A stretch of DNA of 28,308 nt, taken from NCBI GenBank assembly GCA_039920305.1, contig JBDSEA010000175.1:1-28308 (forward strand), read 5' to 3'. This document shows positions 1 through 6,439 of the stretch, piece after piece (within the stretch, counting starts at the first letter, position 1; each line of letters opens with the position of its first letter). The stretch is from DASRAJ01 sp039920305 (lineage in GTDB: Bacteria; Bacteroidota; Bacteroidia; Chitinophagales; UBA10324). The notes beneath the pieces were generated by a model. The model had not been told where the DNA came from. It saw nothing but the letters and a program-made list of their open reading frames with translations, and did not search any database. A program made the position numbers and the translations under genes.

Positions 1-12
1 AAATAGGTTGAC
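1..12 (+). repeat. IS left terminal inverted repeat (IRL)
   Basis: AAATAGGTTGAC is a perfect 12-base match to the reverse complement of 1462-1473. A near copy in direct orientation follows at 16-27 (AAATAGGTCAAC). The left end therefore carries the terminal motif about one and a half times. Confidence 0.85.
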
Positions 13-29
13 CAAAAATAGGTCAACTC

Positions 30-452
30 ATGAGAAGCAAATCAGAGAAAAAGTTAGCGCTGCGACAGCGCAGAATCTTCAGTGAAAACATTCGCAAACA
101 AACGGTGAAAGACATTGAATCGGGTCGGTGTACTGTGAAACAGGCTGCAAGGGAATTGCAAGCGAATCAACAAACGATTTACAATTGGCTATATCATTAC
201 AGCAGATATTTGCAAAAGAATCAAGTGCTGATCGTGGAAAACAAAAGTGAATCATACCGGAGCAAAGAGCTGGAGGCGCGCATCAAAGATTTGGAAGCCG
301 TGGTGGGTCGAAAGCAACTGGAGATCGAGCTGCTCAACAAGGTGATAGAGTTAGCCGACGAGCATTACCACACCGATCTAAAAAAAACTTTATTAAGCCG
401 TCGCTCGAGTGGTACCGGGCGAACAAAGGAATCCAGCACCCCTACAAAATGA
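30..452 (+). CDS. IS3-family transposase OrfA (HTH)
   Basis: A 140-residue DNA-binding subunit of the transposase. Residues about 20-60 form a helix-turn-helix of the IS3 OrfA type (TVKQAARELQANQQTIYNWL). Residues about 78-112 are a heptad-rich leucine-zipper-like coiled coil (LEARIKDLEAVVGRKQLEIE), the usual OrfA oligomerisation region. Just after it, bases 380-386 are a slippery A AAA AAA in the reading frame; a -1 slip there continues into orfB. The OrfA stop TGA overlaps the OrfB ATG in an ATGA. The start ATG at 30 lies only 2 bases past a 7-base inverted repeat at 7-27. The unshifted C-terminal residues after the slip site look non-conserved, as expected for a frame used only when no slip occurs. 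Confidence 0.9.
   Translation: MRSKSEKKLALRQRRIFSENIRKQTVKDIESGRCTVKQAARELQANQQTIYNWLYHYSRYLQKNQVLIVENKSESYRSKELEARIKDLEAVVGRKQLEIELLNKVIELADEHYHTDLKKTLLSRRSSGTGRTKESSTPTK
380..388 (+). promoter_or_regulatory. Programmed -1 frameshift site (A8 run)
   Basis: Eight A residues followed by C. In the OrfA frame it reads A AAA AAA, the classic slippery heptamer of IS3 elements. OrfB lies in the -1 frame. The shifted frame is open from the slip point to the OrfB ATG at 449 and reads NFIKPSLEWYRANKGIQHPYK, typical IS3 linker sequence. The fused OrfAB would be about 475 residues. Confidence 0.8.
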
Positions 453-1456
453 AAGAGATGTATTTAGTAGCGGGCATCAGCAGGCAAGCGATGCACAAAT
501 ACCGGAGACGACAACAACAGGTGAATGAAACAACACAAGAAGTGATACACCAGATGCAACAAATCCGCAAACATCATCGGCGCATGAGCTGTCGCAGAAT
601 GTACTATGCCGTGCAAAAGCCGCTGCCGGTAGGAAGAGATTTGTTCGAGCAAATTGGTTTTGCCAATGGGTTCAAACTAAAACCCAAACGTAGCGTGATG
701 CGAACTACCTGGAGTCAGCGCGTGGAGATCTATCCGAATTTAATTGAAGGCATGAAGTTGAACGGCATCAACCAGGTGTGGCAGTCCGATATCTTTTATC
801 TCAACGTAGATCAACAACATTACTATGGCGTCACTATCGAAGATGTTTACACGCGCGAACTGCTGGCGCTGCATCTTTCAAAAAATCTGGACGCCGAACA
901 ACTCACCCTTGCTTTGCGCAAAGCATTGCAAGTGCGCAAAGGGACCGATGTAAGCGGCTGCATCTTTCACTCCGATCGTGGCACACAATACATCAGCCAC
1001 TCTCACAAACAACTGATCCGGGAACATGCATTGAAAATCAGCATGGGCAAATTGCCGCAGGAAAATGCTTACGTCGAGCGGCTGCAAGGCATCCTGAAAC
1101 AAGAATACCTTGAGTGCCATGAACTCACCACGAGGAAGCTTTACGCAGCGGTCCGAAAAACTATTCGCCTGTACAACAGCGAGCGACCGCACAGCAGCCT
1201 GAACATGATGAAACCTGAAGCATTCAAAAGTTCAATTCAGCAGTTAAGCCCCAGGCAACGACCGACATTAAAAATTCATCAGGGATTTGTAGAGAGCGCA
1301 GAGGAAAAAAAGCGGAGGAAGAATTTTAAAAAGTCGATGTGGAAAAGTGGAAAAAACACTCGTCTATTTTCAAAGGAAGTTTTTTCCACTTTCCCACATC
1401 GTAACAGTAACAACAATAAGTTTGTGAAGAAAAAAATTAAACAAAAAAGAGCTTGA
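449..1456 (+). CDS. IS3-family transposase OrfB (DDE integrase core)
   Basis: A 335-residue catalytic subunit of the rve/DDE superfamily. It has the three acidic residues: D114 (VWQSDIFYL), D176 (FHSDRGTQY) and E210 (QENAYVERL), followed by the usual YNSERPHSSL motif at 242-251. Residues 10-60 match the IS3 HTH_21 region. The D-to-E gap holds 33 residues, two fewer than the 35 usual in IS3, because the common GNCWDNA segment is replaced by GKLPQENAY. It is produced either alone, through the overlapping ATGA, or as an OrfAB fusion by -1 slippage. The last 50 residues are very basic and are encoded partly by a long inverted repeat at 1335-1401, so this tail may not be part of the ancestral protein. 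Confidence 0.92.
   Translation: MKEMYLVAGISRQAMHKYRRRQQQVNETTQEVIHQMQQIRKHHRRMSCRRMYYAVQKPLPVGRDLFEQIGFANGFKLKPKRSVMRTTWSQRVEIYPNLIEGMKLNGINQVWQSDIFYLNVDQQHYYGVTIEDVYTRELLALHLSKNLDAEQLTLALRKALQVRKGTDVSGCIFHSDRGTQYISHSHKQLIREHALKISMGKLPQENAYVERLQGILKQEYLECHELTTRKLYAAVRKTIRLYNSERPHSSLNMMKPEAFKSSIQQLSPRQRPTLKIHQGFVESAEEKKRRKNFKKSMWKSGKNTRLFSKEVFSTFPHRNSNNNKFVKKKIKQKRA
1335..1401. repeat. Long hairpin within the 3' end of orfB
   Basis: The 23-base arms 1335-1357 and 1379-1401 are inverted repeats with a single mismatch (1343/1393) around a 21-base loop. On the minus strand the mismatch becomes a G-U wobble, and the stem is followed two bases later by five T residues. It therefore looks like an intrinsic terminator for transcription entering the IS from the right. 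No T run follows it on the plus strand. Confidence 0.7.
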
Positions 1457-1461
1457 AAAAA

Positions 1462-1475
1462 GTCAACCTATTTCA
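1462..1475 (-). repeat. IS right terminal inverted repeat (IRR)
   Basis: GTCAACCTATTT at 1462-1473 is the exact reverse complement of the left end, followed by CA, the usual IS3-family terminal dinucleotide. The orfB stop codon lies 5 bases before it. Confidence 0.85.
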
Positions 1476-1503
1476 GGCAAGGACAATTGATCACTTGCGT
1501 AAT

Positions 1504-1511
1504 TATCTTTG
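1504..1511 (+). promoter_or_regulatory. Putative csaA promoter -7 box
   Basis: TATCTTTG matches the Bacteroidota -7 consensus TAnnTTTG exactly and lies 36 bases before the csaA ATG. The nearest upstream TTG (about 1487) is only 14 bases away, shorter than usual. The IS right end at 1475 lies just upstream of where a -33 element would be. Confidence 0.5.
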
Positions 1512-1547
1512 TTTGTGTTATTCTTTATTTCACGTTCATATTTTAAT

Positions 1548-1874
1548 ATGATTTCATGGAATGATTTTGAAAAAATAGAAATGCGCGGAACTATCATTTC
1601 TATTGATGACTTCGCCGAAGCAAGGCACCCTGCTTACAAGCTCACCATTGACTTCGGTGAATTCGGAATAAAAAAATCTTCGGCACAAATCACGAAATTC
1701 TATTCAAAGGCTATGCTGCTAAACAGGCAAGTGATCGCAGTGGTAAATTTTCCACCAGAGCAAATAGCAAATTTCTTTTCCGAGTGCCTTGTACTGGGTA
1801 TCACAGGCAGCGATAATGAAGTCGTTCTTCTCCAGCCTGAGCGAAAAGTGATCAATGGAAGACACATTTGCTGA
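1548..1874 (+). CDS. csaA: CsaA-like tRNA-binding protein
   Basis: A 108-residue protein of the CsaA/EMAP-II tRNA-binding fold, a small homodimeric OB-fold protein that binds tRNA and is described as an export-related chaperone in Bacillus. Recognisable blocks are ISWNDFEK near the start, EARHPAYKLTIDFG, IKKSSAQIT, AVVNFPPEQIANFFSECLVLG and VVLLQPER followed by NG near the end. Length matches the family (about 110). The ATG at 1548 is preferred over an upstream TTG at 1509 because the protein then begins at the family N terminus and the TTG lies inside the -7 promoter box. The usual RVG/RTG motif near residue 13 reads RG here, one residue short. The gene stands alone just after the IS. Confidence 0.9.
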   Translation: MISWNDFEKIEMRGTIISIDDFAEARHPAYKLTIDFGEFGIKKSSAQITKFYSKAMLLNRQVIAVVNFPPEQIANFFSECLVLGITGSDNEVVLLQPERKVINGRHIC

Positions 1875-1876
1875 GT

Positions 1877-2074
1877 TCATGGATTTGCCTCGTCCTTGGT
1901 ATTGCGTATCAATCCGATGCCTGAAAAGAAAAAAATTGCACCAAGTATTCCGTAGATGATCAGGTATTTATATTCCGAGCCAGCGTTGCCTTGTGTAAAA
2001 ATAATTGCAGCGTAAATCAATCCGCAAATGCCAAGCACCGTTAGAATGGCTCCGAAAATTCTTTTTAGATTCAT
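1877..2074 (-). CDS. Small two-helix membrane protein
   Basis: A 65-residue protein with two predicted membrane helices (about residues 7-27 and 38-57) separated by a short polar loop (FTQGNAGSEYK), ending in a polar tail NTKDEANP. The composition resembles the small inner-membrane hypothetical proteins common in Bacteroidota, and no function can be assigned. Its stop lies 2 bases beyond the stop of csaA, so the two genes are convergent with almost no spacer. The clean ATG start, hydrophobic pattern and tight packing support it as real. Confidence 0.65.
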   Translation of the reverse strand: MNLKRIFGAILTVLGICGLIYAAIIFTQGNAGSEYKYLIIYGILGAIFFFSGIGLIRNTKDEANP

Positions 2075-2158
2075 GAGAATGGTTTAGCCGCACAAATTAC
2101 AAAAAGTTTACCATGAGATATACGGTTTAATCCTTACTAATTCCACCGTTTAATGATG

Positions 2159-3235
2159 CTAAAAAAGCGACCCCTGATTCGCCTTCCCCGGAATTGAAAA
2201 CAATTCACTGTTTAACTCACTGATGCTTCTTCCTGCAAAATATTTTGCTTTTGAAATCCGGAAAAGCTTTCCTATTGATTCAGCAATATTTCCATCCCCG
2301 CTCATTCTCCTTCCCCAGTTGCTGTCATTCAGTGAGCCGCCATGCGCAGATTTTATTTGATTCAAAACTTTATCCGCCCTATCAGGGAAATTTTTCTTTA
2401 ACCAGTCTTCAAAGATGATCCCGACATCCCCGTTGAGCCTTACCATTGTATAATGCACATCACTAGCCCCAGCCTCAGCAGCAGCCTTGATTATAGCCGG
2501 AACTTCATCGCTGTTGATGGAAGGAATGATGGGCGCGACATTGACGTTCACAGGTATGCCATTAGCAGATAAAATATTTACCGTTCCAAGGCGCTTCATG
2601 CATGATGCCGTCCGGGGTTCCATGAGCCGGCGCAGCTTTTCTTTTAGAGAGGTAATGGATAAGGTGACCACTACAAGATTTTTTTCTGCCATTTCCTTCA
2701 GAAGGTCAAGGTCGCGGGTAATGAGTGCATTCTTGGTGATGATACCGACCGGATGTTTGAATTTAAGAAGAACCTCCAGCATCTTGCGGGTGATCCCGAA
2801 TTTTCTTTCCAGCGGCTGATAGCAATCCGTATTGCCGGAAAGCATGATCACCTTCACCTTATAGTTTGGTTTGGATAGCTCCGCTGCAAGCAGCTCCGCT
2901 GCATTCTCTTTCACAATTATTTTACTCTCGAAGTCAAGGCCAGCGTTAAATCCCCAGTAGGCATGTGTATTTCTCGCATAGCAATAGATGCACCCGTGCT
3001 CGCAACCCTGGTATGGATTCATGGATGCTTCGAGATGCAGATCAGGGCTATCTACTTTATTAATGATCTTTTTGGGATGCTCGAAAAATATTTGAGTCTT
3101 CGGATCTGAAAATAGCTCTTCATCCAGCGCCTCGGTATGCTCCTGCACATACTCATGCTGCCTGAATTTATTGTGCGGCTTTACCTGCGATCCACGTCCC
3201 TTGAAATAACTGATTGTATTATCGTCATTGCTCAT
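2159..3235 (-). CDS. PA0069-family radical SAM protein
   Basis: A 358-residue radical SAM enzyme of the PA0069/Rv2578c group, distantly related to spore photoproduct lyase. The 4Fe-4S cluster motif is CEHGCIYC (C78, C82, C85) in the context MNPYQGCEHGCIYCYARNTH, which is characteristic of the family. The GRGSQ segment near residue 13 is also typical. Downstream segments include VIMLSGNTDCYQPLE and VTLSITSL, strands of the TIM-like barrel. The reaction and substrate are not established for this family. It is transcribed alone; the region before its start holds a 7-base inverted repeat (3248-3266) that could be an operator. Confidence 0.9.
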   Translation of the reverse strand: MSNDDNTISYFKGRGSQVKPHNKFRQHEYVQEHTEALDEELFSDPKTQIFFEHPKKIINKVDSPDLHLEASMNPYQGCEHGCIYCYARNTHAYWGFNAGLDFESKIIVKENAAELLAAELSKPNYKVKVIMLSGNTDCYQPLERKFGITRKMLEVLLKFKHPVGIITKNALITRDLDLLKEMAEKNLVVVTLSITSLKEKLRRLMEPRTASCMKRLGTVNILSANGIPVNVNVAPIIPSINSDEVPAIIKAAAEAGASDVHYTMVRLNGDVGIIFEDWLKKNFPDRADKVLNQIKSAHGGSLNDSNWGRRMSGDGNIAESIGKLFRISKAKYFAGRSISELNSELFSIPGKANQGSLF

Positions 3236-3247
3236 GATTTCAATTTA

Positions 3248-3266
3248 ATCAATATTTTGTATTGAT
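3248..3266. repeat. Inverted repeat upstream of the radical SAM gene
   Basis: ATCAATA-TTTTG-TATTGAT is a perfect 7-base inverted repeat with a 5-base loop, 13 bases before the start codon at 3235. Its position and symmetry would suit a repressor site, but AT-rich DNA produces such palindromes by chance. Confidence 0.35.
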
Positions 3267-3327
3267 CGTAATTCAAAAGCTATCTGGAATTCAATCCGGA
3301 ATTATTTTACAGGCGACCTCTGCGCGA

Positions 3328-3351
3328 GTCATGTTGAGCCTGTCGAAACAT
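3328..3351. repeat. Dispersed intergenic repeat motif (possible)
   Basis: This 24-base stretch contains the core TTGAGCCTGTCGAAAC. From memory, this motif and its complement recur in intergenic DNA of many bacteria, often as part of longer palindromic units. Only one arm is seen here, in the 223-base gap between divergent genes. Nothing else but AT-rich sequence was recognised in that gap. Confidence 0.4.
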
Positions 3352-3458
3352 TAAATTTCAAGTTTCTATTGATTTACAAACAGCTTCTCATAAATTGCTG
3401 TGGATAGTAAGCTTAAACCGCAGTCACAATCCTCCCGCAGAGTTTTTATCTTCGTTTA

Positions 3459-4544
3459 ATGCGCAGCCGTATAATACGCCGGACAATTTTATTTCAAATA
3501 ATCGCGTGGGTGCTTGCCGCATATTTATTTCTCACAGTACGGCTGATGGGCATGGCAGAGTATGATCATATCAAAGTCATCATCCCCATCCGCTACTCAC
3601 TCTCTTTTTTTCAGGGAACCGTTGCGGGAATATTAATAGGTATCATACTCGGGATAGTAGATCTTTCACTTAAGCGAAGAGTTATAATGAAAAGATCATT
3701 TGGCTCCCTTGTGATTTTGAAAGGAATGATTTACATTGTCACCATCATTGTTATTCTCAGCCTGATTCACCTGGTAACGGGAATCTTTGTGGATCATTAT
3801 TCTTTAAGAACCGCCTTGTATGATCTGTATCTTTTTTATACCCAGAAGTTTCTGATCGCCATTCTGATTTATGCACTGGTGATTTCATTTCTCATCAGCT
3901 TCATCAAGCAGGTGAACCAGAAATTCGGGCCGGGAATTTTAGGAAAAATGGTGCTTGGAAAATATTTCAAGCCACAGCAGGAAAGCCGCATATTCATGTT
4001 TCTCGACCTTCATTCATCAACCACCTTTGCCGAAAAGATAGGTCACGTACTTTATAGTGAAATGATACAGGATTGCTTTTATGACCTTGCGACTATCGTA
4101 GAAAAATACCGCGCCGAAATCTATCAATATGTGGGTGATGAGGCACTGCTTACATGGAAAATGAAGAGCGGACTGCAGGATTGCAATTGCCTTCATGCAT
4201 TTTTCGCTTTTGATCATGCACTCAGGTCGCGCTCGGGATACTACAGCGCTAAGTATGGATTTGTTCCTGAATTTAAAGCCGGAATGAATGGCGGTGAGGT
4301 GATGGTAGCTGAAGTGGGCGAAATAAAAAAAGAGATTGCCTACCATGGTGATGTGCTGAATACCGGAGCGCGAATACAGAGCCGCTGTAATTTTCATGAA
4401 AAGAAGCTCTTAATCTCTGAATATTTGAAAAACCTGCTCCCATTCTCTCCGGAATTCAAAGTTTCCTTTATGGCAACCGAAGAGTTAAAAGGAAAAACAG
4501 AGATGGTTTCAATCTTTAGTGTTGAGAAAAAGCAGGTGGTTTGA
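3459..4544 (+). CDS. Membrane-anchored class III adenylate/guanylate cyclase
   Basis: A 361-residue protein with four predicted membrane helices (about 10-28, 46-67, 83-108, 131-148) followed by a cytoplasmic class III nucleotide cyclase domain (about 175-340). Metal-binding aspartates are D183 (FLDLHSSTTFAEKIG) and D227 (YQYVGDEALLTW). The transition-state pair is N301/R305 in VLNTGARIQ. The two purine-specifying positions do not hold the usual Lys/Asp of adenylate cyclases: four residues before D227 is Q223, and the second position appears to be E292. Choice of ATP or GTP is therefore open. The ATG at 3459 directly follows a near-consensus -7 box (TATCTTCG, 3447-3454), so either the leader is very short or a downstream Met is used. 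It is probably a signalling enzyme; no effector is visible nearby. Confidence 0.88.
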   Translation: MRSRIIRRTILFQIIAWVLAAYLFLTVRLMGMAEYDHIKVIIPIRYSLSFFQGTVAGILIGIILGIVDLSLKRRVIMKRSFGSLVILKGMIYIVTIIVILSLIHLVTGIFVDHYSLRTALYDLYLFYTQKFLIAILIYALVISFLISFIKQVNQKFGPGILGKMVLGKYFKPQQESRIFMFLDLHSSTTFAEKIGHVLYSEMIQDCFYDLATIVEKYRAEIYQYVGDEALLTWKMKSGLQDCNCLHAFFAFDHALRSRSGYYSAKYGFVPEFKAGMNGGEVMVAEVGEIKKEIAYHGDVLNTGARIQSRCNFHEKKLLISEYLKNLLPFSPEFKVSFMATEELKGKTEMVSIFSVEKKQVV

Positions 4545-4583
4545 ATATCTGATTCCCCTGAGTCTTGCCGAAACTCACTTCAA

Positions 4584-4591
4584 TATGTTTG
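4584..4591 (+). promoter_or_regulatory. Putative promoter -7 box for the arylsulfotransferase-like gene
   Basis: TATGTTTG matches TAnnTTTG. A TTG at 4565-4567 lies 16 bases upstream as a possible -33 element. The leader to the ATG at 4686 would be about 90 bases. A second weaker candidate (TACTTTTC) occurs near 4661. Confidence 0.4.
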
Positions 4592-4685
4592 TAATAATGA
4601 AATGTCAAAATGAACATTCCGGTTTTAATTTTTTTGAAAGCTAATGGTATTCGGTTATCAGCTACTTTTCAATAATTTCACTCTC

Positions 4686-6356
4686 ATGAACAAACAATTA
4701 TTCTTCTTGTTATTTATATCCATTGCTAACACTGCCGGTTCACAAACAGTAGGATGGTTTTACAGCAACCCCGGAAATGCAGATGGATATATATTATTCG
4801 CGCCACTCAACAGTGATACGACCTACCTGGTTGATAAGTGCGGAAAGCGAATTCATACCTGGGCAAGTACTCATTCTCCCGGAGAATCCGTGTACCTCCT
4901 TGAAAACGGCAGCCTGCTTCACACTGCCGATATGGATAATAACTTATTCAATGCCGGCGGCACGGGTGGCGGGATAGAAAAGTTTGACTGGGATGGAAAT
5001 ATGATCTGGAACTACGGGATTTCTGACGCAGCACAATGTCAGCATCATGATGCCATTCAATTACCCAACGGGAATGTGATTGCCATTGTGTGGGAAGATC
5101 ATACTGCAGCCGATGCGATTGATAACGGACGAAACCCGGCATCCCTTGGTACTCATATCTGGTCAGAGAAACTGGTTGAGATTCAGCCGGCCGGAATTGA
5201 TTCCGGAATTATTGTTTGGCAATGGCGGGCATGGAATCACCTGGTTCAGGAATTTGATAACACCAAGCTCAATTATGGGCCGATTTACGATCATCCGGAG
5301 CTCATCAACTTCAACCTTAATTCTTCCATGATGGGAGTTGTGGACTGGCTTCACTGTAATGGACTTGATTACAATGCTGCAACGGATCAGTTGATTGTAA
5401 GCTGCCACAATCTGAATGAGGTCTGGATTATTGATCACAGTACCACCTTGGAGGAAGCGGCATTACATACCGGCGGACAGTCAGGGAAGGGAGGCGATCT
5501 CTTGTATCGCTGGGGTAATCCGCAGAATTACGGCAGGGGTTCAGTTTCTGATCAAAAATTTTATGGCCAGCATAATGCACGCTGGATCCCTGCCGGTTTT
5601 CCCGGGGCAGGGGACATCATGGTTTACAATAACGGACTCAACCGCCCCGGTGGCAACTTTTCTACTGCAGAAACTTTTACTCCACCTGAAATGGTGAATT
5701 ACGTCTATCCGCTCGATGCTGCCGGGCCATATGATCCTGCCACCCAGAGCTGGATATATACCGCCAGCCCTCCTGAATCATTCTACTCCCAGGTTATTTC
5801 AGGCGCACAACGAACAGCTAATGGCAGTACAATTGTATGTGAGGGAATGAGCGGAACATTTTTCGAGGTTGATATGAGCGGTAACGACTTGTGGAAGTAT
5901 GTTAACCCGGTAAGTGCCAGCGGCATCATCACACAGGGAAATTTTCCCGGAATGAATGCAGCTTTCAGGTGTGTTTATTATGAGGCGGATTATCCGGGTT
6001 TATCAGGTCAGGCGCTCATTCCCGGAGCGCCGATTGAAAAAAATCCGCTCACCTATACCTGCTTCAGTAATACCACAGGTCTTGTAGAAGTGAGCTTAAG
6101 CGGTGAAGAAATTAGCGTATTTCCAAACCCTTTTCATTCTCAACTGAACCTTCACATGCCATTGGCTTTGAATGATGCCCTGCTTCAGATACATGACCTG
6201 ATGGGAAGATTAGTTTATGAAGAGAAGAGCTTTTCGTGTGCTGATCAATCGAATCATGCGATAAATATTTTATCCTGCAGAGGTTTGCTGAATGTAACCC
6301 TGGTTACTCAAACAGGAAAGCAGATTTTAAATCTATCTGTTATTGCCGGGGAATAA
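4686..6356 (+). CDS. Secreted arylsulfotransferase-like protein with T9SS sorting domain
   Basis: A 556-residue protein. Residues 1-19 are a Sec signal peptide (KQLFFLLFISIANTAGSQ). Residues about 22-450 match the arylsulfotransferase (ASST) family, a beta-propeller that in known members moves sulfate between phenolic compounds by a histidine intermediate. Conserved-looking histidines are H120/H121 (HHDAIQLPNGN), H223 (DWLHCNGLDY), H241 (SCHNLNEVW) and H296 (GQHNARWIPAG). Residues about 475-556 (ISVFPNPFHSQLNL, LMGRLVYEE) are a T9SS type A sorting domain, so the enzyme is expected at the cell surface or outside. The ATG at 4686 gives the signal peptide directly and is preferred over an upstream in-frame ATG at 4644. 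The sulfate donor and acceptor are unknown, and the propeller could have another role. The gene ends at a bidirectional terminator. Confidence 0.85.
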   Translation: MNKQLFFLLFISIANTAGSQTVGWFYSNPGNADGYILFAPLNSDTTYLVDKCGKRIHTWASTHSPGESVYLLENGSLLHTADMDNNLFNAGGTGGGIEKFDWDGNMIWNYGISDAAQCQHHDAIQLPNGNVIAIVWEDHTAADAIDNGRNPASLGTHIWSEKLVEIQPAGIDSGIIVWQWRAWNHLVQEFDNTKLNYGPIYDHPELINFNLNSSMMGVVDWLHCNGLDYNAATDQLIVSCHNLNEVWIIDHSTTLEEAALHTGGQSGKGGDLLYRWGNPQNYGRGSVSDQKFYGQHNARWIPAGFPGAGDIMVYNNGLNRPGGNFSTAETFTPPEMVNYVYPLDAAGPYDPATQSWIYTASPPESFYSQVISGAQRTANGSTIVCEGMSGTFFEVDMSGNDLWKYVNPVSASGIITQGNFPGMNAAFRCVYYEADYPGLSGQALIPGAPIEKNPLTYTCFSNTTGLVEVSLSGEEISVFPNPFHSQLNLHMPLALNDALLQIHDLMGRLVYEEKSFSCADQSNHAINILSCRGLLNVTLVTQTGKQILNLSVIAGE

Positions 6357-6382
6357 TGTATTCATGAGATAAATTAAATCTC

Positions 6383-6417
6383 AAAAAAAACCTCCGGACA
6401 AAATGCCCGGAGGTTTT
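6383..6417. terminator. Bidirectional intrinsic terminator
   Basis: The stem CCTCCGG (6391-6397) pairs with CCGGAGG (6407-6413) around a 9-base loop, flanked by eight A residues on the left and four T residues on the right. It serves the plus-strand gene ending at 6356 and, with a run of eight U, the minus-strand gene ending at 6440. Confidence 0.92.
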
Positions 6418-6439
6418 AATAAAATTAATTCTCAAACGG

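Larger units (their letters stand above)
1..1475 (+). mobile_element. IS3-family insertion sequence, almost complete
   Basis: Two overlapping transposase frames lie between terminal inverted repeats. Bases 1-12 (AAATAGGTTGAC) are the exact reverse complement of 1462-1473. The right end continues with CA at 1474-1475. IS3 elements usually end TG...CA, so the true left end is probably TG just before base 1, and the window starts two bases inside the element. The target-site duplication cannot be checked because the left flank is absent. Both transposase frames and the frameshift signal look intact, so the element may be active. It lies directly upstream of csaA. Confidence 0.9.

Noticed and set aside
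778..1192. Open frames on both strands inside orfB (111 and 104 residues)
   Set aside because: They overlap a clear DDE transposase and have no recognisable family or signal; they are by-products of its codon use.
30..1456. Transposase broken into two pieces (pseudogene)
   Set aside because: The two frames are joined by a standard slippery A8 and an ATGA overlap, and all catalytic residues are present; this is the normal IS3 arrangement.
3236..3458. Small RNA or short gene in the gap before the cyclase
   Set aside because: Apart from the palindrome and the repeat motif, no stable structure with a terminator or coding frame was seen.
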